NCBI GenBank assembly: GCA_017629095.1
Contig: JAGBXW010000012.1
Span: 1 to 38,531, forward strand
DNA: 38,531 nt
Source: Treponema sp.
GTDB taxonomy: Bacteria > Spirochaetota > Spirochaetia > Treponematales > Treponemataceae
Direction of reading: 5' to 3'
Shown here: piece after piece, positions 30,778 to 38,531 of the stretch
Position numbering within the stretch: position 1 is the stretch's first letter
How the letters are laid out: every line of letters starts with the position of its first letter
Notes under the pieces: model-generated
Told to the model about the DNA's origin: nothing
Databases searched by the model: none
The model's input: the letters and a program-made list of their open reading frames with translations, nothing else
Program-made: the position numbers and the translations under genes

Positions 30778-30806
30778 TTGCACGTCTTCCCGTTATAACG
30801 TATACT
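30778..30806 (+). promoter_or_regulatory. Predicted promoter of the META-domain lipoprotein gene
   Basis: TTGCAC (30778-30783), a 17-base spacer and TATACT (30801-30806), 43 bases before the start codon. Confidence 0.55.
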
Positions 30807-30849
30807 GAGAGATAGGAAACCATAGTAAACTTTTACAGGAGTTTTAAGT

Positions 30850-31671
30850 ATGAGTAAGTTACGCGGTTGTATTTTTTTTGTACTAGTTTTGTTAGTGGGA
30901 GGCATGCTGTTGACAGGTTGTGCTTCATCTAAAGACACTGTCGCTAAAGAAGATGTTGGAATTGTAGGAGACTGGAAACTTTCATCTGTTTTGCGTAACG
31001 GTGCAGAATTAGTTATTCCTCAGGATGTGACTGTTACTTTTTCAGCCACTATTCCAGAAGTTGGGTCTTATACCTATGATGTTACTGGTGTAGCTGGAGT
31101 GAATAACTATGGTGGACCTGTTACTATCGAAGGAGACATGTATTCTGGAGGACCTTTCTGGTTGACTCAGATGGCTGGACCTACTCCTTTGGAGGACTTT
31201 GAACGATTGTACCTTGAAACTTTGACAGATGCCGATGTGTTTAGTATTGCTGCCGATGGTCACGGTATGGAAATTGCAAAGTCAAGCGGAGAGACTGCTT
31301 TGTTGTTCAACAAGTTCAAGTTTGATGGAAGCCATTGGAAGCTCATTGCCTACTTTGACGGAACAGGTGTTCGTTCTGTAGATCAGTCTAAGAATGTGCC
31401 AGAACTTTCCTTTGGTACAAAGATGGATATCTCTGGTTTTTCCGGTAGTAATTTCATCGTAGGTGATTACACCGTGGATTATGCTCTGCGTGCAATTTCT
31501 TTCCAGGATATTGGAACAACACGGATGGCTGCTCCTGCTGGTGAAGCTGCTGTGCTTGAGCAGGTATATACCGACCTTCTCCACAAGACTGCCAATTTCG
31601 TATGGTCTGGAAGTGAGTTGCGGTTGATTGGTAAGGATGGAACAACCTTACTTGTATTTGCTTCAAAATAA
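30850..31671 (+). CDS. META-domain lipoprotein
   Basis: A 273-residue predicted lipoprotein with a basic, hydrophobic leader and lipobox LLTGC. Two META-like/HslJ-like copies are visible: the first begins VGDWKLSSVLRNG (about 38-150), the second HWKLIAYFDGTGV (about 160-270). Each ends in a strand with GxGMEI- or GSELRLI-type sequence and L-x-x-F. META domains occur in envelope stress or heat-shock lipoproteins such as HslJ, but the function here is unknown. The start ATG 30850 has CAGGAG upstream. It is a single-gene unit, with its promoter separate from that of rpmB. Confidence 0.88.
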   Translation: MSKLRGCIFFVLVLLVGGMLLTGCASSKDTVAKEDVGIVGDWKLSSVLRNGAELVIPQDVTVTFSATIPEVGSYTYDVTGVAGVNNYGGPVTIEGDMYSGGPFWLTQMAGPTPLEDFERLYLETLTDADVFSIAADGHGMEIAKSSGETALLFNKFKFDGSHWKLIAYFDGTGVRSVDQSKNVPELSFGTKMDISGFSGSNFIVGDYTVDYALRAISFQDIGTTRMAAPAGEAAVLEQVYTDLLHKTANFVWSGSELRLIGKDGTTLLVFASK

Positions 31672-31705
31672 AATACGGTTTTGTTGTTTGAAAGGTGGTA
31701 ATGGT

Positions 31706-31734
31706 TTGACATTATCGCCTTTTTTTGTTATTAT
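31706..31734 (+). promoter_or_regulatory. Predicted rpmB promoter
   Basis: A perfect TTGACA (31706-31711), a 17-base spacer and TATTAT (31729-31734), 32 bases before rpmB. A strong promoter, as expected for a ribosomal protein. Confidence 0.7.
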
Positions 31735-31766
31735 GTTGCTTCAGATATTTTATAGGCAGGTTTATT

Positions 31767-31958
31767 ATGTCCAGAAGATGCGAAGTTTGTGGAAAGGGTT
31801 CTCTGAGCGGTAATAAAGTGAGTAAGTCATATAATCATACACGCCGTACTTGGAAGCCAAACCTTGTTGAGGTAAAGACCGAGATCGGTGGAACTACCAT
31901 GACCATCAAGATGTGCACACGCTGCTTGAGAAGTGGTTACGTAACAAAGAAGGTATAA
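31767..31958 (+). CDS. rpmB: 50S ribosomal protein L28
   Basis: A 63-residue ribosomal protein of the large subunit. It starts SRRCEVCGKGSLSGNKVSKS and contains the conserved NHTRRTWKPN. Both CxxC pairs are present (CEVC near residue 4, CTRC near 51), so it is the zinc-binding (C+) form. I start it at ATG 31767 (GGCAGG upstream), because the upstream in-frame ATG at 31725 would place codons across the promoter. A terminator hairpin lies about 80 bases downstream. Confidence 0.96.
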   Translation: MSRRCEVCGKGSLSGNKVSKSYNHTRRTWKPNLVEVKTEIGGTTMTIKMCTRCLRSGYVTKKV

Positions 31959-32037
31959 TTTTTTGTTATGTCCTTGCCAATGGGCTACTTTTAAGTTGCC
32001 AAATTGAAAGGGAAGGTTTTCATGCTGATTCAATGGA

Positions 32038-32067
32038 AGAGGGCTGCTGTATGGCAGCTCTTTTTTT
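32038..32067 (+). terminator. Rho-independent terminator downstream of rpmB
   Basis: AGAG-(G)-GCTGC pairs with GCAGC-CTCT-type sequence (one bulged G), followed by seven T. It also lies just past the stop of the convergent cardiolipin synthase gene. Confidence 0.8.
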
Positions 32068-32104
32068 ATATCAAAATCTGCTTGAGGAGGGACGTGGCGA
32101 GACC

Positions 32105-33622
32105 TTACATCAAAGGGGAAAACATCTTAAAGAAAGGCCACAACAGCCGACGTAATAGAGGCTTGGAGCGGAACCACTGAGAGCTTGTCTGACGACTATT
32201 TTCCATGTCTTTTTCAAAAATTTCCTTACATTGACAGGCGAGATTCTTGTCGTAGAATATGGCATTTGCTTCAAAGTGCAGGTCAAAGCTACGGATATCG
32301 ATATTGGTGGAACCTATGGTACAAATTTTGTCGTCAGAAACAAGGGTTTTTGAATGGATAAAGCCTTTATAGTGATAAAATTTAATGCCAAATTCCAGCA
32401 TTTCCCAGATAAATTGATAGGCCGCTTCTCTCACGTAGAACTTATCCCATTGGTCTGGCACCATAATCCGTACATCAACTCCAGAGAGGGCAGCAAGTTT
32501 TAATACCTTGAAAAATTCCTGGTTGGGGGTAAAGTATGGTGTTTGAATGTATATATACTGCTTTGCCTCCATAATTATCCGAATAAGGGCATCTTGAATT
32601 TCTGTGGAACATAGATCATCTGGGCCTGCAGTAATAATTTGGGTGGGGATTCCTCCTGGTTTAAAGGTGTTTTTTTCCATGGCTTCTTTTGTCTCGGAGA
32701 ACTGTTGCTGAAGCAGCTGGATAGTCTCTGTCGAAAAGTGTTTTGCAATATCCTCTGTTTTTTTAAGACGAGTATGCCAGGCTGGTGTAGTAAACCAGTC
32801 CATTAAAAAGGTGGTATGAAGCGCCAATACTACAGAACCAGTGAGACGGATATGGGTGTCTCTCCACAAAGGCTTTTTTCCTTTGCTGCAATTTGCGTAT
32901 TCATCTCCAATATTCACTCCTCCCATGTATCCAATTTTTCCATCGATAATAGTTATTTTACGATGGTTTCTAAAATTGATGGAAAGTGGAAGTCTCCATT
33001 TTACGGGAAAGAAGGCCTGTACCTGGCCTCCAGCTTTGGTAAGTTGGTGAAAGAAGCTTTTTTTAGTAAGAATGGAACCTACATCGTCATAGAGGAGCTT
33101 TACCTCCACTCCTTGTTGAGCCTTGCGACACAGCACATCCATCACGGCCTGACCTGTGGCATCATGGTGAATGATAAAGGATTCAACGTAGATGCTTTTG
33201 GTGGCAGCCTCCATGTCCTGCAACATATCCTTGAACAAATCTTGTCCCCAGCAATAAATCTGAGTGGAGCTGGTGAGGGCAAGAATACTTTTGTTGCCCT
33301 CTAGATTCATCTTAATGAGGGACTTGTATTCTTCTAACAGAGGATTGTCCAAGGCTTGATAAAAAATTTTAAGAAAATCTGCATGCTCTTGAAAAAACTG
33401 GCGTGTTAGTCCATCAAAAAAGTGAAAAATACGAGTAAGCTGCTTTGTCTTGGTGAAAAAATGACCGCTTAACAGGATATAAAGCAGAATACCCACCACT
33501 GGCAGGAAGTACAATACCAAGACCCAAGCCCACCGTCGTGAATCCTCTTTCCGTTCAAAGAACAGTACAAAGATCATGAACAGTAGGTTGAGAATGGCCG
33601 CAAGGTTTAGGAAAAGCTCCAT
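32105..33622 (-). CDS. cls: Cardiolipin synthase (phospholipase D family)
   Basis: A 505-residue membrane enzyme making cardiolipin from phosphatidylglycerol. Two N-terminal membrane helices (about 5-60) are followed by two PLD domains. Both HKD motifs are intact: NHRKITIIDGKIGYMGGVNI in the first and IHSKTLVSDDKICTIGSTNI in the second. Length and order are typical of bacterial ClsA. It begins five bases after the stop of the pncB-type gene, with no strong Shine-Dalgarno, so it is in an operon with it and probably coupled. Confidence 0.95.
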   Translation of the reverse strand: MELFLNLAAILNLLFMIFVLFFERKEDSRRWAWVLVLYFLPVVGILLYILLSGHFFTKTKQLTRIFHFFDGLTRQFFQEHADFLKIFYQALDNPLLEEYKSLIKMNLEGNKSILALTSSTQIYCWGQDLFKDMLQDMEAATKSIYVESFIIHHDATGQAVMDVLCRKAQQGVEVKLLYDDVGSILTKKSFFHQLTKAGGQVQAFFPVKWRLPLSINFRNHRKITIIDGKIGYMGGVNIGDEYANCSKGKKPLWRDTHIRLTGSVVLALHTTFLMDWFTTPAWHTRLKKTEDIAKHFSTETIQLLQQQFSETKEAMEKNTFKPGGIPTQIITAGPDDLCSTEIQDALIRIIMEAKQYIYIQTPYFTPNQEFFKVLKLAALSGVDVRIMVPDQWDKFYVREAAYQFIWEMLEFGIKFYHYKGFIHSKTLVSDDKICTIGSTNIDIRSFDLHFEANAIFYDKNLACQCKEIFEKDMENSRQTSSQWFRSKPLLRRLLWPFFKMFSPLM

Positions 33623-33627
33623 GGAAA

Positions 33628-35085
33628 TTATTTAATCCGTTCCTCGATGAACTTAATTTTCAGCTGGCGCAAATTCTTTGTAACAGACACCTTGTAAATG
33701 TGGGGATTGAGAATCCTCTTGTAGGTGTCGTCCAATGTAACAAGCTGTTGCTGCATGGTGGCTCTAGCAGCTTGGATGGCCTGCTGATTGGTGGCTTCTT
33801 TGTCCACCAGCTCTCCCTTTAGGATTCGTGGCTTAAGCAAGGATTCCACCTTGGCTGGGGTAAAGCTGAACTGGCGGTAATCTCCCGAAGGATGATAGAA
33901 CCGCTGTTCCTTGCCTGCAACAATTTCTTCATCATCAAGGGCAAGAATATCACACTTTGCCATTCCTTCTTGGTCGTAGAGTCGCCACAGGTTTTTGATG
34001 CCGGGATTGGTTGTTTTTTCCGGATTGTCGGAGAACTTCATGGTGGGCTCCATGGCGTTGGAGGTGGGGTAGTAGCGAGCCGCCAGCTTGTACACTCCCG
34101 TAAAGGAGGATTCGTTGCCCCCTGTGACCATGTGGGTACCGACACCCCAGCTATTGATGGGTGCTTTTTGCTGAACCAGTGTCTGGATGATTTCCTCCGT
34201 CAGTTCGTTGGAGACAGAAATGGAGGCGTTAGTCAGTCCTTCCTTGTCCAGATATTTTCGCACCTTGTTGGAAAGATATTGGATATCACCAGAGTCAAGG
34301 CGTACCCCAAAGTTATGGCCCTGATCTGCCAATTTTTTTCCCACAATGACTGCATTTTTGATGCCTGAATTTAAGGTGTCGTAGGTGTCGATGAGAAAGA
34401 TAGACTTTTCTGGATATAGCTGAGCATACCGTTCAAAGGCTTCTAGCTCTGTGGGAAAGGACATGATCCAGGAATGGGCCATGGTTCCCTGCACGGGGAT
34501 ATTGTAGAGCTTGCCTGCCAAGGCATTGCTAGTGGCAGTGGCTCCACCGATATAGGCTGCACGGGAAGCACTCATGGCACCATCTGGTCCCTGAGCCCGT
34601 CTCAGTCCAAATTCCATGATATGGCCTTGTCCTGATGCAAGCCACACTCTGGCAGTCTTGGTGGCCACGAGACTCTGGAAATTGATGTGGTTTAGCACCA
34701 GTCCTTCGATAATCTGGGCTTCAATCAAGTTGGCATGGATACGAATCAATGGTTCATTGGGAAAGACGACGGAGCCTTCTTCCTGGGCATACAAGTCCCC
34801 AGAAAAACGAAAATCTTTTAAGTAGTCTAAGAAGCCTTGCTCAAAAATATTGAGACTGGCAAGGTAGGCAATGTCCTCCTGACTAAAGGAAAAAGTTTTT
34901 AGTGCTTCCAGCAATGTGTGGAGTCCTGCAAAAACGGAAAAACCTCCATTAAAGGGCTGCCTTCGGAAGAACATGTCAAACACGGCGGGATAGTTCATCT
35001 TGTTTTTCCAGTACCCTTGAGCCATGGTAAGCTCGTAAAAATCGGTGAATAATGCACTGGTATCGGTATAACATAGGGTGGACAT
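33628..35085 (-). CDS. pncB: Nicotinate phosphoribosyltransferase
   Basis: A 485-residue enzyme forming nicotinate mononucleotide from nicotinate and PRPP, the entry to NAD salvage. The N-terminus LFTDFYELTMAQGYWKN is the family signature. Catalytic-region blocks are EFGLRRAQGPDGAMSASRAAYIGG, GTMAHSWIMSF, FGVRLDSGD and GVGTHMV. Length fits. The start ATG 35085 has AGGAGG five bases upstream and its own strong promoter. The stop is five bases before the cardiolipin synthase gene, so the two form a short operon with no evident metabolic link. Confidence 0.96.
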   Translation of the reverse strand: MSTLCYTDTSALFTDFYELTMAQGYWKNKMNYPAVFDMFFRRQPFNGGFSVFAGLHTLLEALKTFSFSQEDIAYLASLNIFEQGFLDYLKDFRFSGDLYAQEEGSVVFPNEPLIRIHANLIEAQIIEGLVLNHINFQSLVATKTARVWLASGQGHIMEFGLRRAQGPDGAMSASRAAYIGGATATSNALAGKLYNIPVQGTMAHSWIMSFPTELEAFERYAQLYPEKSIFLIDTYDTLNSGIKNAVIVGKKLADQGHNFGVRLDSGDIQYLSNKVRKYLDKEGLTNASISVSNELTEEIIQTLVQQKAPINSWGVGTHMVTGGNESSFTGVYKLAARYYPTSNAMEPTMKFSDNPEKTTNPGIKNLWRLYDQEGMAKCDILALDDEEIVAGKEQRFYHPSGDYRQFSFTPAKVESLLKPRILKGELVDKEATNQQAIQAARATMQQQLVTLDDTYKRILNPHIYKVSVTKNLRQLKIKFIEERIK

Positions 35086-35102
35086 AAAAACCTCCTGAAT
35101 CT

Positions 35103-35131
35103 ACTATAGTTTCTTCTGTGGAGTCTGTCAA
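35103..35131 (-). promoter_or_regulatory. Predicted pncB promoter
   Basis: On the minus strand a perfect TTGACA (35126-35131), a 17-base spacer and TATAGT (35103-35108), 17 bases before the start codon. Confidence 0.65.
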
Positions 35132-35143
35132 ATAAAATATTGA

Positions 35144-36571
35144 CTAGCTAGTGGATGCCGCTTCAAGTTTTTGCAAAATCTCCTTGTCTAGCTGCACCAA
35201 CAGGTTTTTTTCTTGGCTGGGAAGCACCAATCCCTTGGGGCCATTTTTTGCTCGACGGAGATGCTTTACCTGGGTATAGTATAAGTCTGCCTTTCCTGCC
35301 TTTCGGGCTTTGGAATGATATACCGCCAAATTACCTGCACAGAGCATGATGGAAAGAGGAATTGTTTTTCCTGGCCGATTTTTTACAAAGACGTAGCCCC
35401 CAGCATAATCTCTGGTGTGAAACCACATGTCCAGTCCCTTTACGTGACGTCGTAAAAGTTCGTCGTTTTCTGTGGCAGTCCGTCCCACCAAAATAGTCCA
35501 ACCTTCTACTTGATAGGAGAGACCAGGTCGTTTTTTTTCCACCTGTTGCTTGGGGGTGGTTTGCTTTCGAAGCATTTGTTGCAATCGCAGGGGGTTGGGC
35601 TCCCTGCACAACTGCTGGTAGGTGGCCTCCAAGTCCAGTAATTCTTTTTTTGCTTTTTGAATATCATGTTCCAAGTCAGCAAGGCCAGACACTGTTTTTT
35701 TGTAGGTGTTGTAATAGGAGGAGGCATTTTCCTGGGCGTTTTTCTTTGGATCAATTTTGATTCTAATGAGGGCACCTTTTTCATAGTCCTCACATTCCAA
35801 ATAGTCCTGACTTCCGTCAATAAGGTGACCATAGGTAAGAATCAAGTCGCCATAGTGCTTCCACTGTTGGTTTTGTAGGAATTCATCTCGCTTCTTTTCC
35901 AAGCGGTGAAGGGCTGCTTCCATCTTGCTGTGGCGGGAGTTGTAGAATTTTTCCGCCTGTTCCAGTAATGCTTCCAGAGAAAGCTGGCCTGCATGTTCGC
36001 CGTACCATTGCTCTACCTTTTGGTTAAAGCTTAAGTTTTCCCAATCAGGCAGCTGGTCAAAGCTGCGGACCTGCCAATCCTTTTGTGTATCTCCGTGAGC
36101 TTTTGGCTGGAGACTTGGCTCTTGAAAAGTACCTCCGCTGACCTCGTCTTTTTTAGGGCGACGGTAAAAGGTGTCTAGAACCACATGATTGGTGTCTGTG
36201 AGAATCATGTTGGCGGCATTACTCCACAATCTGATGTAGAGTAGGAATTCCTGACCACAATGGGAGAGTTCTAGCTTAATAATACGTTCCTGTCCTAACT
36301 GGCAGATTGCGTTGATTCGTGCCCCCTTGATTCGGGCTTTGAGGAATTCCATAAAACGCAGAGGCTTGTTGTTTTTGGGGACTGCCGACCAAGTTTGGTG
36401 AATTCTGCAGGCTCCTGCTGCAAGACAGATAAGAATAGTTTTTGACTGACCGTTCTTGTAGGTGTGGAAGGCAATAGTGTCGTAACTTGGCTGCACAATC
36501 TGTTGGATAAAGGAGCCATCAAGATCCAGTTCCTCCAGAATACAGTTTATTTCCTTCCAGTTCAGTGACAT
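35144..36571 (-). CDS. NFACT-family protein (RqcH-like, fibronectin-binding homologue)
   Basis: A 475-residue member of the NFACT family, whose RqcH proteins recruit tRNA-Ala to stalled 50S subunits and add alanine tails. Domains: NFACT-N (about 1-180), HhH plus coiled coils (about 190-325: HRLEKKRDEFLQ, LEHDIQKAKKELLDLEATYQ) and NFACT-R (about 340-460: WTILVGRTATENDELLRRHV, DMWFHTRDYAGGYVFVKN). The DR motif that RqcH needs in the N-domain reads E95-R96 here. At 475 residues it is about 100 shorter than the B. subtilis protein. Function as RqcH is therefore likely but not certain. It starts three bases after the stop of the secreted CBM-like gene, without a clear Shine-Dalgarno. Confidence 0.88.
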   Translation of the reverse strand: MSLNWKEINCILEELDLDGSFIQQIVQPSYDTIAFHTYKNGQSKTILICLAAGACRIHQTWSAVPKNNKPLRFMEFLKARIKGARINAICQLGQERIIKLELSHCGQEFLLYIRLWSNAANMILTDTNHVVLDTFYRRPKKDEVSGGTFQEPSLQPKAHGDTQKDWQVRSFDQLPDWENLSFNQKVEQWYGEHAGQLSLEALLEQAEKFYNSRHSKMEAALHRLEKKRDEFLQNQQWKHYGDLILTYGHLIDGSQDYLECEDYEKGALIRIKIDPKKNAQENASSYYNTYKKTVSGLADLEHDIQKAKKELLDLEATYQQLCREPNPLRLQQMLRKQTTPKQQVEKKRPGLSYQVEGWTILVGRTATENDELLRRHVKGLDMWFHTRDYAGGYVFVKNRPGKTIPLSIMLCAGNLAVYHSKARKAGKADLYYTQVKHLRRAKNGPKGLVLPSQEKNLLVQLDKEILQKLEAASTS

Positions 36572-36574
36572 AGT

Positions 36575-37291
36575 TTAATTGATAGTAATGACGGAAGCAG
36601 TTCGGCCATCGGTAGTGTAGGCTCGCTCTGGGTTTGTCTTGTCTACGAAGGATGCCATTCCATCGTAATAGGCGTAGTAGTGGGTTCCACGTGGCAGGGG
36701 AATTTCCAATTCATAAAGCCCAGGTGCTGTTTCTCGCATAATATAAATGGAAGAATCCCAGTTGGTAAAGGTACCTCCCAAGCGAATCACCTGTCCTGAT
36801 TGTCCCTGATACACAAAACGAACAAGATTTTTCTTCACTGTTTCGGTGGCGGGAATTTCTTGTCGCTGAACTGCCACAGTGGAAAGAATGAGATTTGACT
36901 TTGCATCAAATCGTTGCTGTTTATTGCTAGGATCAACAGTCCAGAGCCCATCGATAACGAGACGATATGAAACAGCTTTTAAAGCTTTGGGAACTTCGAG
37001 AATGTAAAAATAAACAGACTGAACCACAGTTCCATCTAAATCTGTTGTATTCACCTTTTGAAAGGAGTGAATGGTTTTAAAATTTTCAAAGTCAAAGGCA
37101 ATTCCTACATGGCGGGAAGAACTATCAGCCGTAAAGATGATATAGTCATCCACCATAAATGGTGCACCAACCTTGTCAATGCGAGCAATGAGATTATTGT
37201 AGGTATAAGAGTCCAGCGTAGTCTCCTGAGCTGGCACTGCCAGAAGCGGGAGGGCTGATAGTATCAAAAATAATGCAAGAAATTTCTTCAT
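36575..37291 (-). CDS. Exported protein with C-terminal glycogen-binding-like (CBM48/E-set) domain
   Basis: A 238-residue protein. I start at ATG 37291 (KKFLALFLILSALPLLAVPA signal), not at the upstream ATG 37363, because the 24 extra residues are polar and the signal peptide begins here. The mature N-terminal half is a beta-rich unknown region. The last 85 residues match the AMPK-type/E-set carbohydrate-binding fold: VRFVYQGQSGQVIRLGGTFT, NWDSSIYIMRETAPGLYELE, LPRGTHYYAYYDG. No catalytic module is present. It may bind polysaccharide in the periplasm. There is no Shine-Dalgarno; an AT-rich TATATA lies five bases before the ATG, a possible leaderless start. It is the first gene before the RqcH-like gene. 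Confidence 0.78.
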   Translation of the reverse strand: MKKFLALFLILSALPLLAVPAQETTLDSYTYNNLIARIDKVGAPFMVDDYIIFTADSSSRHVGIAFDFENFKTIHSFQKVNTTDLDGTVVQSVYFYILEVPKALKAVSYRLVIDGLWTVDPSNKQQRFDAKSNLILSTVAVQRQEIPATETVKKNLVRFVYQGQSGQVIRLGGTFTNWDSSIYIMRETAPGLYELEIPLPRGTHYYAYYDGMASFVDKTNPERAYTTDGRTASVITIN

Positions 37292-37296
37292 AATCG

Positions 37297-37325
37297 TATA
37301 TATATATCGGCATTCTTTTTGAAAA
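37297..37325 (-). promoter_or_regulatory. Possible leaderless promoter of the CBM-like gene
   Basis: On the minus strand TTTTCA (37320-37325), a 17-base spacer and TATATA (37297-37302), five bases before the ATG. The -35 match is only four of six, and the -10 lies in an AT repeat, so support is weak. Confidence 0.3.
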
Positions 37326-37463
37326 CTATAGTCATGAGGCTTTACAAAATTGATTTTATCCATAAATATATGCTTCCTTCCGTTACAGGAAAACTAAAGG
37401 GAAGTTATAAAAAAGCCGATGATATGATGAACGCAAATTTTCCAGCGGGGTATAAGTAATAAG

Positions 37464-38531
37464 ATGCCGGGATTAGACCAGCTGAAACAGTTCAGCGAAG
37501 ATGTAGCAAATTTAGGAAATGAACTCACCATTCGAGAGGAAAGGGGCGAACCTGTTATTCGTGTACCTTTCCCTGTTAATATATCAGAAGAGGATGATTC
37601 CGACGATTTTGTTCTAGGAATGCCACTTCAAAATGACTCCATTGATTCAGATGAGACAACTGAAAATAATGATTTTTCTGCTGAGGGATTACGAGAATCT
37701 CGCCCTACAGATTATTCTAGTTTACCAGAACTGGATAGCATTCTGAATCCAGAACCAGTTGAAGCTCTTGACTTCAGTGATTTTCCCGAATTAGATGCGA
37801 TTTTAAATCCTCGTTCCCAAGGTGCAACTGAAGATCTTTCTGCTATGGAGTCACTGGAGCCTGTAGAGGATTTTACCTCTGATGGTGGACCTGATTTCAC
37901 CGTTGACGATGAGGATGATAATGAGGTGTCCCTTGATTTGCCTAGTTTTGATAACTTGGGTGGAGATTTCTCTACAAAACCGGGAGCCTTTGATTCCAAT
38001 AACTCTTTCAATGATTTAGATATACCAGATTTTACCAATGATTTGAATTTTTCAAACTCTGGTTCCACCAATTCTGTGGGTGATTTTTCTTTGCCAGATT
38101 TTGATGCTCCCCATTCAAGTCCTGACTTCTCGGTTGATGATGGTGACGATAATGAGGTTTCTCTTGATTTGCCCAGTTTTGATACCTTGGGCGGAGATAC
38201 TTCAGACACCGCTGGTGTCTTTGATTTACCCGACTTTGGTTCCACAGATACCGCTGGTAGTTTTGATTTACCTGATTTCGGCTCCACGGACACAGCAAGT
38301 GACTCGGACTTGCCGGATTTTGGCGCCACGGATACCGCTGGTGGCTTTGATTTACCTGATTTCGGCTCGACAGATACAGCTAGTGACTTGGACTTGCCGG
38401 ATTTTGGCACCACGGATACCGCTGGTGGCTTTGATTTACCAGACTTCGGCTCCACGGACACAGCAAGTGACTTGGACTTACCCGACTTTGGTTCCACAGA
38501 TACCGCTGGTGGCTTTGATTTACCTGATTTC
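37464..38531 (+). CDS. Large acidic DLPDF-repeat protein, N-terminal part (runs off window)
   Basis: At least 356 residues, open to the end of the window. An in-frame stop lies at 37428, so ATG 37464 is the only upstream start. The N-terminus (MPGLDQLKQFSEDVANLGNE) is helical and non-secreted. It is followed by an Asp/Ser/Pro-rich, very acidic, probably disordered region with LPELD, SDFPELDAILNP and a duplicated 26-residue block (37890-37967 and 38121-38198). From 38220 it becomes a 14-residue tandem repeat, F/L-D-L-P-D-F-G-S-T-D-T-A-x-x. I recall similarly acidic repeat proteins in Treponema, but cannot assign this one. It could be cytoplasmic, perhaps a scaffold. Possible TATAAG lies seven bases upstream; no Shine-Dalgarno is obvious. 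Confidence 0.85.
   Translation, partial: MPGLDQLKQFSEDVANLGNELTIREERGEPVIRVPFPVNISEEDDSDDFVLGMPLQNDSIDSDETTENNDFSAEGLRESRPTDYSSLPELDSILNPEPVEALDFSDFPELDAILNPRSQGATEDLSAMESLEPVEDFTSDGGPDFTVDDEDDNEVSLDLPSFDNLGGDFSTKPGAFDSNNSFNDLDIPDFTNDLNFSNSGSTNSVGDFSLPDFDAPHSSPDFSVDDGDDNEVSLDLPSFDTLGGDTSDTAGVFDLPDFGSTDTAGSFDLPDFGSTDTASDSDLPDFGATDTAGGFDLPDFGSTDTASDLDLPDFGTTDTAGGFDLPDFGSTDTASDLDLPDFGSTDTAGGFDLPDF
38220..38531 (+). repeat. 42-bp tandem repeat encoding DLPDF units, with an 84-bp higher-order period
   Basis: Seven complete 42-bp units (38220, 38262, 38304, 38346, 38388, 38430, 38472) and the first 18 bases of an eighth, ending exactly at the window end. Units alternate: odd ones end in A-G-S/G and even ones in A-S-D, so the true unit of expansion is 84 bp. 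It continues beyond the window. Confidence 0.95.

Noticed and set aside
37712-38497. Long minus-strand frame with repeated EPKSGKSK-type units
   Set aside because: It is the antisense shadow of the 42-bp repeats in the plus-strand DLPDF protein, without a ribosome-binding site. The plus frame has a conserved-looking N-terminus and consistent codon use.
38220-38531. CRISPR-like array
   Set aside because: The 42-bp units are contiguous, have no spacers and keep one open reading frame.

Overview
The window is a dense, roughly 45% GC bacterial chromosome segment that reads as a spirochaete, most probably a Treponema. This is an inference from gene content and style: many lipoproteins with spirochaete-type lipoboxes, a binding protein ending its signal in an AGG-type site, InlB/BspA-like surface lipoproteins, PD-(D/E)XK 'Rpn' family genes, and an acidic DLPDF repeat protein beside a carbohydrate-module secreted protein. 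No rRNA or CRISPR was seen.

Layout. 1-1763: two tandem minus-strand Rpn (recombination-promoting nuclease) genes of different subfamilies. The first is broken by a frameshift and a small palindromic insertion; the second is intact and has an internal ribosome-binding site and start. 1882-6731 (minus): a LysM/M23 endopeptidase, a zinc-ribbon protein, a propeller plus NodB-like exported protein, and chorismate synthase, tightly packed. 6776-11125 (plus): an overlapping run of signal peptidase I, PASTA penicillin-binding protein and a DUF115/MptE-like protein. 11126-17440: an accessory island with a shattered chimeric Rpn gene, two large surface lipoproteins and a small exported protein. 17510-21148: triosephosphate isomerase and the methionine ABC importer metN-metI-metQ. 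21258-24888: a conserved spirochaete-type unknown, a LysM lipoprotein, and an NfeD/SPFH membrane pair. 24965-27017 (minus): paired short chromate-type transporters, tRNA-Asn and 5-formyl-THF cyclo-ligase. 27279-31958: HD-GYP protein, aldo/keto reductase-like protein, glycyl-tRNA synthetase, META lipoprotein and ribosomal protein L28. 32105-37291 (minus): cardiolipin synthase, nicotinate phosphoribosyltransferase, an NFACT/RqcH protein and a CBM-like secreted protein. 37464-end (plus): a large acidic repeat protein that runs off the window.

Three points stand out. First, the Rpn genes form a small mosaic system. The intact copy carries a strong Shine-Dalgarno and TTG start inside its C-terminal helical region, the arrangement reported for intragenic antitoxins of E. 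coli Rpn proteins. A second locus is a recombinant of both subfamilies in which the catalytic half is cut off but this internal ORF and its ribosome-binding site survive next to a palindromic element. Second, at least five genes (lepB, nfeD, the 21258-22808 unknown, the first chromate gene and the cyclo-ligase), and possibly a sixth, have a good -35/-10 pair ending only 5-9 nt before the start codon and no Shine-Dalgarno, which predicts leaderless or near-leaderless mRNAs. Third, several enzyme-like proteins (NodB-like, HD-GYP, aldo/keto reductase-like, RqcH-like) have substitutions in hallmark residues.
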